DNA of 64,000 nt, from the NCBI RefSeq assembly GCF_900090295.1, contig NZ_LT607753.1:2356001-2420000 (forward strand), written 5' to 3'. Below are positions 36,564 to 45,538 of the stretch, one piece after another. The stretch's first letter is position 1. Each line of letters opens with the position of its first letter. Under the pieces are notes generated by a model. That model did not search any database. It saw nothing but the letters and a program-made list of their open reading frames with translations, and was not told the origin of the DNA. Both the position numbers and the translations under genes were made by a program. This DNA is from Micromonospora coxensis. Its GTDB lineage: Bacteria; Actinomycetota; Actinomycetes; Mycobacteriales; Micromonosporaceae.

Positions 36564-39500
36564 TCAGGCGGCGGGAGCCTCCCCCTGGTCCACCGCCGTC
36601 ACCGCGACCGTCGCCTCGGCGCGCACGCCGTTGACGGTCACCGCCAGCACCACCGACGCGCCCGGCCGCAACGCGGTCAGCTCCCCGGTCGCCGGGTCGA
36701 AGCGCGCCACGTGCCACGGCTTCACCCCGGCCGCCGACCCGACGTGCACCGACGGTGAGGCCGACCAGTCCGCGCTCACCGGCGCCGCCACCGGCACGGT
36801 CCGGCCGCCGGGCTGGGTCAGCGTCGCCGTCACCCGGGCCGGGGCGCCCACCGCGACGGTGGCCGGGGCGGTCACCGCCAGCCGGTCGACGTGCGGGTGG
36901 AACTCGACGGCGACCCAGCGCGGCCCTTCGGCGAGCGGGTCGCGCCGGGCCCGGTCGGCCTCGGCCGGGGTGACCGGGTCGACGCCGACCTCCGTCCAGC
37001 CGGTGAAGCCACCGAGCTGCGCCGGGGTGGACGGGTTCTTGCCGGCGTTGCCGTTGATCACGTACGGCACCCCGTCGACCCGGTCGGCGTGGAAGGTGCC
37101 GACGTGCCCGCCGACGAAGAGCGCGCCCTTGCCGGTGCGGTGCTGGAAGTCGGCGAGCCACTGCTCCAGCAGCGCCGCCTCCTTGCGGTCGGTGAGCTGG
37201 CTGGCCTTCGCCGGGCTCGGGTCGCGCGGCGGGTGGTGGTGCAGCACCACGACCGAGCCGACCGCCGGGTCCCCGGCGGCGGAGTCGAGCGCCTCGCGCA
37301 GCATCCGCACCTGGTCGAAGCCGCCGCCGCGCAGCGTGCCAGTGGCCGAGTTCAGCATGACGAACCGGGTGCCCCGGTGGTCGAGGACCCGGTGCGTGGC
37401 ACCGAAGACGGCCCGGAAGTTGTCGATCGGCGCGCCCATGATCTCGTGGTTGCCGGGGACGTAGTACCAGGGCACCTCGCCGCCCAGCTCCTCGTCGAGC
37501 AGCCGCTTCGCCAGCGCGAAGTCGGCCGGGTACGCGGTGTCCACGAAGTCCCCGTCGACGACCAGGAGGTCGGGGTCGGCGGCCCGGACCTCGCGCAGCG
37601 TACGGCGGGCCTGGGCGACCAGGTCGCTGTCGGGGTCGGCGGCGACGAACTGGGCGTCGGACATGACCGCGAAGCGCCAGGGCGCGCCGTCGACGGTGCC
37701 GTCGCGCAGCACCACCCGGTCGGTGCGGGCCGGCTCGGCGGGTACGTCCACAGTGGGTGGCACCTTCGCCACCAGGTCGTCGACGATCACCTCGCTGGTG
37801 TACTGCGCCTCCGGCCGCGTCTCGGCCACGTAGAACCGGCGCACCCGCAGCGGGTACTGCACCCCGGCCGGGACGGCGAACTCGACGTACCGCCAGCCGC
37901 TCCAGGTGACCAGTGGGCCGCGCAGCACGTGCTGGGTGTCCTGCGCGTCGTGCAGGTGCAGGCTGGGCCACTCCCCGGTGCCGTTGCCGTGGATCCACAT
38001 CCCGAACGCCTGCGGCTGGCCGGGCACCGGGATCCAGGCCGGCGGGTCGGCGTACGCGGCCCGGGTGCCGGTCGAGCGGCTGAAGTCGTACGACATCCGC
38101 AGCCCGGTGCCGGTGCGCCCGGGGGCGGGGGCGACCGAGCCGGCGGCCCGGGCCTGGCTGAACCGCCAGGACGCCGCGTCGTCGAAGCCGGCCACCGGCA
38201 CGTCGGTCAGCCCGACGGTGACCGGCAGGACCGTGACGTGGTCGCCGACCCGGGCGGTGACCAGGGCCGAGCCGCTGTCGGTGCGCGCCTTCACCGACAG
38301 GTTGCCGTCGGCGGTGGGGGTGACCTCCAGCAGCTCACGGTCGTACTCCAGCCGCAGGTCGGCCGGCTCGATCGGGGCGGTGTTCCCCTCCGCGTCGTAG
38401 CCGACGACACCGAACAGGCCGGTGTCCCCGGCCCGGTTCAGCCCGACCCGGTCCACGGTGGAGTCGACCCGGGCCAGCGGGCCGAGCACGGTCAGGTCGA
38501 GGGTGCCGCTGGCGGCGTCCCGCCAGGCGGTGACGGTGCTCCGGCCGGGGGCGCCGGCGGTGAAGACGCCGTCGCGCACCGTGCCGTGCACCGCCGGGTT
38601 CGCCCGCCACCGGGGCGTGCCGGCCGCCGGGCCGTACGTCTCGTCGTGGCCGGCGGCGGTGAGCCGGCGGGTCAGGCCGGGGAAGACCCGGTCGGGGCGG
38701 CCACCCCGGACCGGGGCGACGCCGGGCGCGGCGGTCGGGTCGCTCGCGGTCTCCAGCCAGTACCCGGTGAGCCGGCCGCTGCCCTGCGGGGCGTAGACGG
38801 CCAGGCCGTTGGGCACGGCCCGTTCGACGCCGTCGGACGGGCTGTTCTCCACCTGCACGGCCGCCGCGCCGGGCTCCCGGGCGAGCAGGGTGGACGAGCC
38901 GCCACCGTCCAGGTTGAGCGCGTGGTGCGCGCCGAGTTCGGCCATCATCCGGCCCATCTCGGTCTGCGTGACGCCCCGGCTGTCCACCTGCCGGCCGTCC
39001 ACGGTGAGCAGGATCATGCGCCGGCCGTCGGCGGAGAACCCGACCGCGGTGCGCGGGGCCAGGGTCGGGTCGGCGACGGACTGCACCACGCCGTCGCGGA
39101 CCAGCACGTTGCCGCCACCGACGGCGGCGCGCAGCGGGCCGCCGTCGGAGGGCTTCGGCTGCCAGGTCAGGTCGACCGGGTCACCGGGGCGCAGCGCGGC
39201 CAGCGCGTCGGCGCCCGCGTCCCGGCCGAGCAGCACGGTGCTGCCGGCCGGGATCGGCCCCTCACCCGCCGCGCCGGCCACCGAGACGACCCGCCCGTCC
39301 CGGACGAGCACCTCGGCCACCCGGGCCGCCCCGGCGACCGCGCGCGCCCGGGGGTACGACCCCCAGAGCGCGGTGAAGACGCCGACGCCGCCGGCCTGCA
39401 CCATGTTGTTGAACTGGGTCAGGCGCAGCGGTCCGGCGGGCAGCGTGGCGGTGCCGTCGAAGTGCACCTGCACCACCCGGCCGAGGCCGTCGGCGGTGAT

Positions 39501-40049
39501 CGCGGCGGCGTTGTCGTGGCCGGCGACCGGCGACTGGACCAGCTCGCCGTCCTGGATGCCGACGCCCTGCGCCGCGCCGGAGTTGTTGATGTCGAAGAAG
39601 TCGCCGTTGACGGCGGCCACCGCGCGGGACCGGTCCACCGCGGCACGCAGCGGCTCGGCCTTCGCCACCGCGCCGGAGTTGACGTAGTCGACCCGCAGCC
39701 CGCCGCCGAGGTCGGCGGTGAGCGCGTCGGCGCGCAACCAGCCGGCCGCGTCGTACCGGTCGAAGGAGGTCAGGTGCAGCCCCGGCGCGACCGGCCGGGT
39801 GGTCCGTTCGGTCTCCAGGCCACCGGCCGGCTCGACGCCGGTGGTCGTCGCGGTCGTGGCGACGCCGGCGGCCGGGTCGCGGGCCAGCGTGACCGAACCG
39901 GCGGGGTGTGACGAGGAGCGGGGGGCGTCCTCGGCGGCGGTGCCGACGCCGGGGTCGGCCGCCGCGACCGGTACGGGCCCGGCCAGGCTGATCAGCGGCG
40001 TCAGCAGCAGGACGCCGGCGAGATGGGCGGTACGACTGCGGGTGCGCAT
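36564..40049 (-). CDS. Large secreted phosphodiester glycosidase-metallophosphoesterase fusion
   Basis: The product is 1161 residues, starting with a Sec signal peptide (about 1-30, LLLTPLISLAGPVPVAAA). Residues about 130-430 form a phosphodiester glycosidase (NAGPA) domain, with AVNGDFFDINNSG and NLDGGGSSTL. The middle (about 450-770) looks like beta-sandwich modules, including one resembling a carbohydrate-binding domain. Residues about 780-1030 form a calcineurin-like phosphoesterase, with VVDGDFVD, VPGNHEIMG, VLHHHPP and GGHVG. A last Ig-like domain follows. It probably strips sugar-phosphate polymers outside the cell, such as teichoic-type wall polymers or decorated glycans; this is inference. 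No wall-anchor motif is seen at the C-terminus. Confidence 0.85.
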   Translation of the reverse strand: MRTRSRTAHLAGVLLLTPLISLAGPVPVAAADPGVGTAAEDAPRSSSHPAGSVTLARDPAAGVATTATTTGVEPAGGLETERTTRPVAPGLHLTSFDRYDAAGWLRADALTADLGGGLRVDYVNSGAVAKAEPLRAAVDRSRAVAAVNGDFFDINNSGAAQGVGIQDGELVQSPVAGHDNAAAITADGLGRVVQVHFDGTATLPAGPLRLTQFNNMVQAGGVGVFTALWGSYPRARAVAGAARVAEVLVRDGRVVSVAGAAGEGPIPAGSTVLLGRDAGADALAALRPGDPVDLTWQPKPSDGGPLRAAVGGGNVLVRDGVVQSVADPTLAPRTAVGFSADGRRMILLTVDGRQVDSRGVTQTEMGRMMAELGAHHALNLDGGGSSTLLAREPGAAAVQVENSPSDGVERAVPNGLAVYAPQGSGRLTGYWLETASDPTAAPGVAPVRGGRPDRVFPGLTRRLTAAGHDETYGPAAGTPRWRANPAVHGTVRDGVFTAGAPGRSTVTAWRDAASGTLDLTVLGPLARVDSTVDRVGLNRAGDTGLFGVVGYDAEGNTAPIEPADLRLEYDRELLEVTPTADGNLSVKARTDSGSALVTARVGDHVTVLPVTVGLTDVPVAGFDDAASWRFSQARAAGSVAPAPGRTGTGLRMSYDFSRSTGTRAAYADPPAWIPVPGQPQAFGMWIHGNGTGEWPSLHLHDAQDTQHVLRGPLVTWSGWRYVEFAVPAGVQYPLRVRRFYVAETRPEAQYTSEVIVDDLVAKVPPTVDVPAEPARTDRVVLRDGTVDGAPWRFAVMSDAQFVAADPDSDLVAQARRTLREVRAADPDLLVVDGDFVDTAYPADFALAKRLLDEELGGEVPWYYVPGNHEIMGAPIDNFRAVFGATHRVLDHRGTRFVMLNSATGTLRGGGFDQVRMLREALDSAAGDPAVGSVVVLHHHPPRDPSPAKASQLTDRKEAALLEQWLADFQHRTGKGALFVGGHVGTFHADRVDGVPYVINGNAGKNPSTPAQLGGFTGWTEVGVDPVTPAEADRARRDPLAEGPRWVAVEFHPHVDRLAVTAPATVAVGAPARVTATLTQPGGRTVPVAAPVSADWSASPSVHVGSAAGVKPWHVARFDPATGELTALRPGASVVLAVTVNGVRAEATVAVTAVDQGEAPAA

Positions 40050-40100
40050 GGACGACAGTCAACCCGAAGGCGAACAGGAGTTTCAATACTTCACGCTGAA

Positions 40101-40117
40101 CTGAAGGAAAACTTCAG
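40101..40117. promoter_or_regulatory. Dyad upstream of the secreted phosphoesterase gene
   Basis: CTGAAG-GAAAA-CTTCAG is a perfect 6-bp dyad in an AT-rich stretch 52 bases upstream of ATG 40049. TTGACT lies 7 bases before that ATG. The dyad may be an operator; nearby GTTC repeats are too irregular to call PHO boxes. Confidence 0.35.
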
Positions 40118-40140
40118 GCCACCCGGGCCCCGGTACGCGG

Positions 40141-40171
40141 AAGGGCACGACCGGCGACCGGTCGTGCCCTT
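40141..40171 (-). terminator. rho terminator hairpin
   Basis: A perfect 14-bp stem (40141-40154 with 40158-40171) with a CGA loop starts 18 bases past the rho stop. Confidence 0.85.
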
Positions 40172-40189
40172 CCGTCGTCTCGGCCCGGA

Positions 40190-42286
40190 CTACTCGCCCG
40201 GCGTCGACTTCGCGATCTGCATCAGGAACTCGATGTTGGTGCGGGACTGCTTGAGCCGGTCCAGCAGCAGGTCGAGCGCCGCCTGCGAGTCCAGCGAGTG
40301 CAGCACCTTGCGGAGCTTGTGCACGATGGCCAGCTCCTCCGGCGCGAGCAGGATCTCCTCCTTGCGCGTGCCGGACGGGTGGATGTCGATGGCCGGGAAG
40401 GTCCGCTTGTCGGCGATCTTCCGGTCCAGCTTCAGCTCCGCGTTACCGGTGCCCTTGAACTCCTCGAAGATGACCGTGTCCGCCATGGACCCGGTCTCCA
40501 CCAGCGCGGTGGCGAGGATGGTCAGCGAGCCGCCGTTCTCGATGTTGCGGGCCGCACCCAGGAAGCGCTTCGGCGGGTACAGCGCGGTGGAGTCGATACC
40601 ACCCGACATGATCCGGCCGCTGGCCGGCGCCGCCAGGTTGTACGACCGCCCGAGCCGGGTCACCGAGTCGAGCAGCACGACGACGTCGTGGCCCAGCTCG
40701 ACCAGGCGCTTGGCCCGCTCGATCGCCAGCTCCGCCACCGTGGTGTGGTCCTGCGGCGGACGGTCGAACGTGGCCGCGATGACCTCGCCCTTCACCGACC
40801 GCTGCATGTCGGTGACCTCTTCGGGCCGCTCGTCCACCAGCACCACCATCAGGTGGCACTCCGGGTTGTTGTGCGTGATCGCGTTCGCGATCGCCTGCAG
40901 CACCATGGTCTTACCGGCCTTCGGCGGCGACACGATCAGCGCGCGCTGCCCCTTGCCGATCGGCATGACCAGGTCGATCACCCGGGTGGTGAGGATGTGC
41001 GGCTCGGTCTCCAGCCGCAGCCGCTCCTGCGGGTAGAGCGGGGTGAGCTTGTAGAACTCGGGACGGCGCTTGGCCTCGTCCGGCTCCATGCCGTTGATGG
41101 TGTCCAGGCGGACCAGCGGGTTGTACTTGTCCCGCCGCTGCTCGCCGTCACGGGCGGCCCGCACCGCACCGGTGATCGCGTCACCACGGCGCAGGCCGTA
41201 CTTCTTGATCTGCGACATGGAGACGTACACGTCGTTCGGGCCGGCCAGGTAGCCGGTGGTCCGGACGAAGGCGTAGTTGTCGAGCACGTCGATGATGCCG
41301 GCCACCGGGACGAGCACGTCGTCCTCGCCGACCTGCGGCTCGCGGCCGCCACCGTCGTTGCCGCCCTCGGCCCGCTCGCCCCGGCCCCGCCGGCGGTCAC
41401 GGAAACGGCTGCGCCGGCCACGCCGGCCGCCGCCCTCGCCGTCCTCGTCGGAGTCGTCGACACGCTGCGTCCGGTCGCCACCGCGGTCGTTGCGGTCGCC
41501 CCGGTCGTTGCGGTCACCCCGGTCGTTGCGGTCGCCGCGCTCGGCCCGCTCGTTGCGGTCACCGCCCCGCTCGGCCCGCTCGCCCCGGTCGTTACGGTCA
41601 CCACGGTCACCGCGCTCGGCCCGGTCACCCCGGTCGTTGCGCTCACCGCGCTCGACCCGGTCACCACGCTCGCCGCGCTCGGCCCGGTCCCCACGCTCGG
41701 TCCGCTCGCCGCGCTCGGCACGGTCACCACGGTCACCGCGCTCGGCCCGGTCCCCACGATCGGCCCGCTCGGCCCGGTCGCCGCGCTCGGCGCGGTCGGC
41801 GCGGTCCCGGCCACCTCGACCCTCGCCGCGCTCGGCGCGCTCGCCCGTCTCGGGGGCGGCCTCCTCGGTCCGGGTCTCGGCCGTCCGGGTCTCGGTCGCG
41901 GCGGCCCGGCTGCGCCGGGTCCGGGTACGCCCCTCGGGCTCCCCGGCGGCGGCCGGAGCCTGCTCAGCGGGGCGCTCGGCGGTCTCGCGCACCTCGGCGT
42001 GGACCTCTTCCCGGGCCGGGGCGGTCGCGGCCGCGACCTCGGCCCGCGGTCGAGGGGTGCCGGTGGCGGCGCCGCCCTGCTGCCGCTCGGAGATCGCGCT
42101 GATCAGCTCGCCCTTGCGCATGCGAGCCGTACCGGAGATGCCGAGCGACGCGGCCAGGCTCTGGAGCTCCGGCAGCAGCATCGCCGACAGGCCGGTACCG
42201 CTGCGCCGACGACGGGCAGGGGCGGCAGTGGTGGCATCGCCAGCGACGTTGGAAACATCCGACGTCACGTCGGTGGTGTCGCTCAA
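40190..42286 (-). CDS. rho: Transcription termination factor Rho with a large disordered insertion
   Basis: The product is 698 residues, against 419 in E. coli. The start is TTG 42286 (SDTTDVTSD) with GGAAGGA upstream. Residues 33-68 match the N-terminal Rho helical domain. Residues 71-318 are disordered, and within them 150-272 are nearly pure Arg/Asp/Glu/Gly/Asn repeats (AERGDR, NDRGDR). The RNA-binding cold-shock-like domain follows from about 322, then the ATPase core with Walker A SPPKAGKT (453-460) and VVLLDSVTRLGRSYN. The core is intact, so termination activity is expected. Actinobacterial Rho proteins often carry such insertions, which bind RNA and can promote condensation. Confidence 0.96.
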   Translation of the reverse strand: MSDTTDVTSDVSNVAGDATTAAPARRRRSGTGLSAMLLPELQSLAASLGISGTARMRKGELISAISERQQGGAATGTPRPRAEVAAATAPAREEVHAEVRETAERPAEQAPAAAGEPEGRTRTRRSRAAATETRTAETRTEEAAPETGERAERGEGRGGRDRADRAERGDRAERADRGDRAERGDRGDRAERGERTERGDRAERGERGDRVERGERNDRGDRAERGDRGDRNDRGERAERGGDRNERAERGDRNDRGDRNDRGDRNDRGGDRTQRVDDSDEDGEGGGRRGRRSRFRDRRRGRGERAEGGNDGGGREPQVGEDDVLVPVAGIIDVLDNYAFVRTTGYLAGPNDVYVSMSQIKKYGLRRGDAITGAVRAARDGEQRRDKYNPLVRLDTINGMEPDEAKRRPEFYKLTPLYPQERLRLETEPHILTTRVIDLVMPIGKGQRALIVSPPKAGKTMVLQAIANAITHNNPECHLMVVLVDERPEEVTDMQRSVKGEVIAATFDRPPQDHTTVAELAIERAKRLVELGHDVVVLLDSVTRLGRSYNLAAPASGRIMSGGIDSTALYPPKRFLGAARNIENGGSLTILATALVETGSMADTVIFEEFKGTGNAELKLDRKIADKRTFPAIDIHPSGTRKEEILLAPEELAIVHKLRKVLHSLDSQAALDLLLDRLKQSRTNIEFLMQIAKSTPGE
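41471..41839. repeat. Repeats coding for the Arg/Asp/Gly-rich part of Rho
   Basis: This stretch consists of variants of 6-, 9- and 18-base units reading CGGTCACCACGGTCACCG-like sequence on the plus strand. It encodes Rho residues 150-272. Such DNA can change length by slippage, so copy number may vary between strains. Confidence 0.85.
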
Positions 42287-42552
42287 TGGATTCCTTCCCT
42301 CGATAGGCCGGGACTGCCCGGAGTCGACAAGCTCAGGTGGCCGGGCGGCCTCGGTGCACCCGCCTCGCAGGGACGCGTCGCGGGAGTCTGTGGCACAGCA
42401 GCCGGGCGGTTTCCCGACTCACCAACCTCGGTGAGCAGGTCTCGCCGTCTGCGGCGACCTGTGGAAACTGCGGTGCGGCGTGTGCCTTGGCAGGGGTGAC
42501 GGGCTGACCGCCGAGAGCTTCGGGGGTGCGCCGACCCGCAGGGAGATCGCAT
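42283..42552 (-). other. Possible leader ORF overlapping the rho start
   Basis: A frame from ATG 42552 runs 89 codons and ends in TGA 42283-42285, which overlaps the rho TTG start (TTGA). The product is Arg/Pro/Ser-rich with no known domain (RTAVSTGRRRRRDLLTEVG in its middle). The overlap would couple its translation to rho. Open frames of this size are common by chance at this GC content, and no good ribosome site precedes it. Confidence 0.3.
42418..42461 (-). promoter_or_regulatory. Two adjacent hairpins in the rho leader
   Basis: CAGGT-(ct)-CGCCG pairs with CGGCG-ACCTG (42436-42461), directly followed by CTCACC/GGTGAG (42418-42435). They lie in the 297-base gap between thrB and rho. Such a leader could carry autoregulation by Rho, as known for rho genes elsewhere. 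Confidence 0.45.
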
Positions 42553-42569
42553 GCTTCGCGGCTGTGCTG

Positions 42570-42575
42570 AGTCTA
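42570..42575 (-). promoter_or_regulatory. Candidate rho -10 (TAGACT)
   Basis: TAGACT on the minus strand lies just downstream of the thrB stop and would give rho a leader of about 275 bases. The -35 is poor. Confidence 0.4.
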
Positions 42576-42583
42576 GAGCGTAA

Positions 42584-43528
42584 TCAACTCTTCCGACCTG
42601 CGGCAACAGGGCCCCGCTCGGCGTGTCCCAGTCTACCCCGCGCGACGGTCGCACCGCTCGCCTCTATCGCCAACCGCCAGACCTGCCATTCTGTTCCCGG
42701 CGCGAAGTCGGCGGGCGGCTCGGTCAGGGCCAGCACGGTGGGCCCCGCCCCACTGACCACGGCCGCCACACCGGCCGCACGCAACGCGGCGACCAGAGCG
42801 GCCGTCTGTGGCATGCCGGGGGCGCGGTAGTCCTGGTGCAGCCGGTCGACGGTGGCCGGCAGCAGCAGCGCCGGCGCGGCGGTCAGGGCGTGCACCAGCA
42901 GGGCGGCCCGGCCGGCGTTCAGCGCGGCGTCGGCGTGCGGGACGGTGGCCGGCAGCGCCGCCCGCGCCGTCTCGGTGAGGCCCCGCTCGGCCGGGACGAA
43001 GACGGTGGGCCGGACCCCCTCGGCGACGGGCAGCGAGACCGCGCCGGCCCCGGACGGCTCCGTCCAGGCGATCGTGAAGCCGCCCAGCAGGCAGGGGGCC
43101 ACGTTGTCCGGGTGGCCCTCGATCTCGGCCGCCAGCCGCAGCGCCCCGGCGTCGTCGAGCCGCTCGACGCCGTCGGTCACCAGGGCCCGGGCCAGCAGCA
43201 CCCCGGCCACGATCGCCGCCGAGGACGAACCCAGCCCACGGGCCTGCGGGATCCGGTTGACGCACTCCAGCGCCAGCCCGGCCGGCTGCCCACCCAGCAC
43301 GTCGAAGGTACGGCGCATCGCCCGGGCCACCAGGTGCCGGTCGTCCTCCGGCAGCTCACCGGCGCCCTCGCCGTGCACCGCCACGCGTACGCCCCCGGAG
43401 GTCACCTCCGCCGTCACGTCGTCGTGCAGCCCGAGGGCGAGACCGAGCGCGTCGAAGCCCGGACCGAGGTTGGCGCTGGTGGCGGGGACCCGGACCCGGA
43501 CCGGACCGGCGGTGAAAGTCAACGGCAC
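42584..43528 (-). CDS. thrB: Homoserine kinase
   Basis: The product is 314 residues. It is a GHMP kinase: VRVRVPATSANLGPGFDALG at the start, the phosphate-binding ARGLGSSSAAI near residue 97, and VVSGAGPTVLAL near the end. It phosphorylates homoserine before threonine synthase acts. In most actinobacteria it follows thrC directly; here 5.5 kb of other genes separate them, and thrB has its own leaderless promoter (TAGCAT, 6 bases before GTG 43528). The last 15 residues are basic. Confidence 0.96.
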   Translation of the reverse strand: MPLTFTAGPVRVRVPATSANLGPGFDALGLALGLHDDVTAEVTSGGVRVAVHGEGAGELPEDDRHLVARAMRRTFDVLGGQPAGLALECVNRIPQARGLGSSSAAIVAGVLLARALVTDGVERLDDAGALRLAAEIEGHPDNVAPCLLGGFTIAWTEPSGAGAVSLPVAEGVRPTVFVPAERGLTETARAALPATVPHADAALNAGRAALLVHALTAAPALLLPATVDRLHQDYRAPGMPQTAALVAALRAAGVAAVVSGAGPTVLALTEPPADFAPGTEWQVWRLAIEASGATVARGRLGHAERGPVAAGRKS

Positions 43529-43534
43529 CGGCTC

Positions 43535-43540
43535 ATGCTA
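43535..43540 (-). promoter_or_regulatory. -10 hexamer TAGCAT, leaderless start of thrB
   Basis: TAGCAT on the minus strand ends 6 bases before GTG 43528. It shows thrB can be transcribed apart from thrC. Confidence 0.55.
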
Positions 43541-43632
43541 GGGCCCCGGACCGCCGTCGCGGAGCGTCGCCCGGAGCGTGGGACTTGATCGCCACGGCTA
43601 GCCTGACCCCCGACATCGGCAGCGGAGGCGGC

Positions 43633-44187
43633 ATGGGGCGCTACGGATTCTCGATCCTGACTCTCGGCATGGAGCTACCCACCATCGCGGTCCTGGTGAC
43701 CGCCCTGGTGCTGGCCGCGACCCGCCGGGACCGGCTGCCGGCCCGGGCCCGGGTGCTGCTGACCTCCGGCACGCTCGTGCTGCTGGCGGCCGGGCTGGTC
43801 GCCCTGGCCTGGAGCCTCGCCTTCCCGCACCTGATCGGCGCCGACTGGATGCGCGACGGCGGCTACCGGCGCATCAGCCTGATCAGCTTCGCGGTGACGG
43901 CGGTGACGGCGCTGGGCTTCCCGGTCGGGCTCGGGTTGCTGCTCGGCGCGGTGTTCGCCGGCCGTGGACGCGCCGACGCGCCGGCCGGCCCGTGGGGCGC
44001 CTGGACCGCGCCGGCCGTCGACGCGGCACCCTCCGCCACACCCGCCGGAGCCGGCACGACACCCGCCACCACGCCCGGCGAGGTCGGCACCACGCCGTCC
44101 GCCACGCCGGGCGGGGTCGGCACCACGCCGCCCGCCACCCAGTGGGGCGGCAGCGACCTGCCCTCGCCCGCCTCCGACCGGGACTGA
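43633..44187 (+). CDS. Small membrane protein with a Thr/Pro-rich tail
   Basis: The product is 184 residues from ATG 43633 (GGAGG 4 bases upstream); a TTG start at 43585 is also open. Three membrane helices are visible (MELPTIAVLVTALVLAA, VLLTSGTLVLLAAGLVALAW, ISFAVTAVTALGFPVGLGLL). The C-terminal 70 residues carry repeats of TTPxxTPGxVG and are probably disordered. I do not recognise the family. It is divergent from thrB. TAGCCT (43599-43604) is a likely -10. Confidence 0.6.
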   Translation: MGRYGFSILTLGMELPTIAVLVTALVLAATRRDRLPARARVLLTSGTLVLLAAGLVALAWSLAFPHLIGADWMRDGGYRRISLISFAVTAVTALGFPVGLGLLLGAVFAGRGRADAPAGPWGAWTAPAVDAAPSATPAGAGTTPATTPGEVGTTPSATPGGVGTTPPATQWGGSDLPSPASDRD

Positions 44188-44285
44188 CGAGCCGGGGCGG
44201 GTCGGACGATCGGATCGGCGGTGACGCCGCCGGGGCCGACGAGCCGGAGGGGTCGGGCGATCGGGTCGGCGGTGACGCCGCCGGG
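44186..44285. repeat. Two direct repeats of about 48 bases with hairpins
   Basis: Copies begin at 44186 and 44238 (GACGAGCCGG) and run through GGCGGTGACGCCGCC, which folds as a small hairpin in each. They lie between convergent genes and probably act as terminators. Confidence 0.65.
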
Positions 44286-45530
44286 TCAGGTCGTCGGCGT
44301 CGGCTGCGGCTCGACGGCCGGGTCGGAGAGCGAGAGGCGGCGGGTGGCGATCCGCCAGCCCACCGCGTACACCAGGGTCACCAGGCCGCAGCCGGCCAGC
44401 ACCACCCGCTCGTCGACCACGTCCACCACCGAGGCGACCACGAGCTGACTGACCGAGATGGCCAGCGTCGCGAGCATCATGTCGGTGGCGAAGATCCGGC
44501 CGCGCAGCCGGTCCGGCACCTCGCCCTGGAGGGCGAAGTTGGAGAGCACCCAGTTGCTGCCGCCGCCGAAGTGGGCGACGAAGACCAGCAGCAGCACCAG
44601 CGGGAACCAACCGGCCACCGAGGCGCCCAGGTAGGACAGGCCGTACAGGGACATCGACACGGCCAGGCCGGGCAGCAGCCAGGCCCGGTTGGTGAGCACC
44701 CGGCGCATCAGGATCGGCCCGACCAGCGCCCCCGCGCCCCGGGCGGCGAAGAGCAGACCGGTGCCGACGGAGCCCGCCCCGTACACGGCGGCGAGCAGCG
44801 GGAAGACGGTGAGCACGCCGTTGCCCAGGCCGACCGCCGACTTCACGGTGACCAGCGCGAGCACCCGGGGCCGGTGCCCGATGTGACCGAGGGCCTCCCG
44901 GATCGCCGCCCAGGTGCGCGGCGTCGGCCGGTCGGCCTCGCGGGGGGCCTGCAACGGACGGCGGATCAACGCGGCCAGGCCCGCCGCCAGCGCCAGGCCG
45001 ACCGCCGCCACCCAGAAGCTGGTGTACGGCCCGGTGGCCGCGCTCAGCACCCCGCCGAGCGAGGCGCCGACCACGGTCATCGTGCCCCACGCCGAGCCGG
45101 CGACCGCGTTGCCGGCGGCCAGCTCCTCCGGATCGAGCACGTTGGGCAGGGCGGCCTGGGCGGCGGGCGAGTAGAACGCCTTGGCGACCGCCAGCACGGC
45201 GATGCCCGCCATCGCCAACCAGGCGGTGCCGGCGTCCCGGACGCCGAGCAGCAGCAGCACGCCGACCAGGGCGGCCAGGTTCGCCACCATCATGATCTTC
45301 TTGCGGTCGAAGCGGTCCGCGATCGTGCCCGTGTACGGCAGCAGCAGCGCCACGACACCGGTGTCCAGAGCGAGCACGAGGGCTCCCCAGACGCCGCTGC
45401 CGGTCAGCTCGGGCAGCAGCACGAGCAGCGGCACCATGACGAACCAGTCGGCCCCGAAGACCACCAGCTCGGCCAGGAAGAGATTGCGGAAGTCCCGGTT
45501 ACGGGTCAGGACCGAGAGGGTGGAGGACAC
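44286..45530 (-). CDS. MFS transporter
   Basis: The product is 414 residues from GTG 45530 (SSTLSVLTRN), chosen because TAGGGT lies 8 bases upstream; a GTG at 45557 is also open. About twelve membrane helices are seen. The conserved loop after helix 2 reads GTIADRFDRKKIMM, and a matching later loop reads GEVPDRLRGRIFATDMM. This is the MFS-3/enterobactin-exporter-like group, usually drug or siderophore exporters. Substrate is unknown. It lies in the block inserted between thrB and thrC. Confidence 0.9.
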   Translation of the reverse strand: MSSTLSVLTRNRDFRNLFLAELVVFGADWFVMVPLLVLLPELTGSGVWGALVLALDTGVVALLLPYTGTIADRFDRKKIMMVANLAALVGVLLLLGVRDAGTAWLAMAGIAVLAVAKAFYSPAAQAALPNVLDPEELAAGNAVAGSAWGTMTVVGASLGGVLSAATGPYTSFWVAAVGLALAAGLAALIRRPLQAPREADRPTPRTWAAIREALGHIGHRPRVLALVTVKSAVGLGNGVLTVFPLLAAVYGAGSVGTGLLFAARGAGALVGPILMRRVLTNRAWLLPGLAVSMSLYGLSYLGASVAGWFPLVLLLVFVAHFGGGSNWVLSNFALQGEVPDRLRGRIFATDMMLATLAISVSQLVVASVVDVVDERVVLAGCGLVTLVYAVGWRIATRRLSLSDPAVEPQPTPTT

Positions 45531-45538
45531 GTACCGAA

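Noticed and set aside
40050..40120. PHO boxes upstream of the secreted phosphoesterase
   Set aside because: GTTC-like units are present, but their spacing (12 rather than 11 bases) and sequence are too irregular.
41471..41839. Tandem repeats as a possible CRISPR-like array
   Set aside because: The repeats have no spacers of constant length and are in frame within rho, coding for Arg/Asp/Gly-rich sequence.
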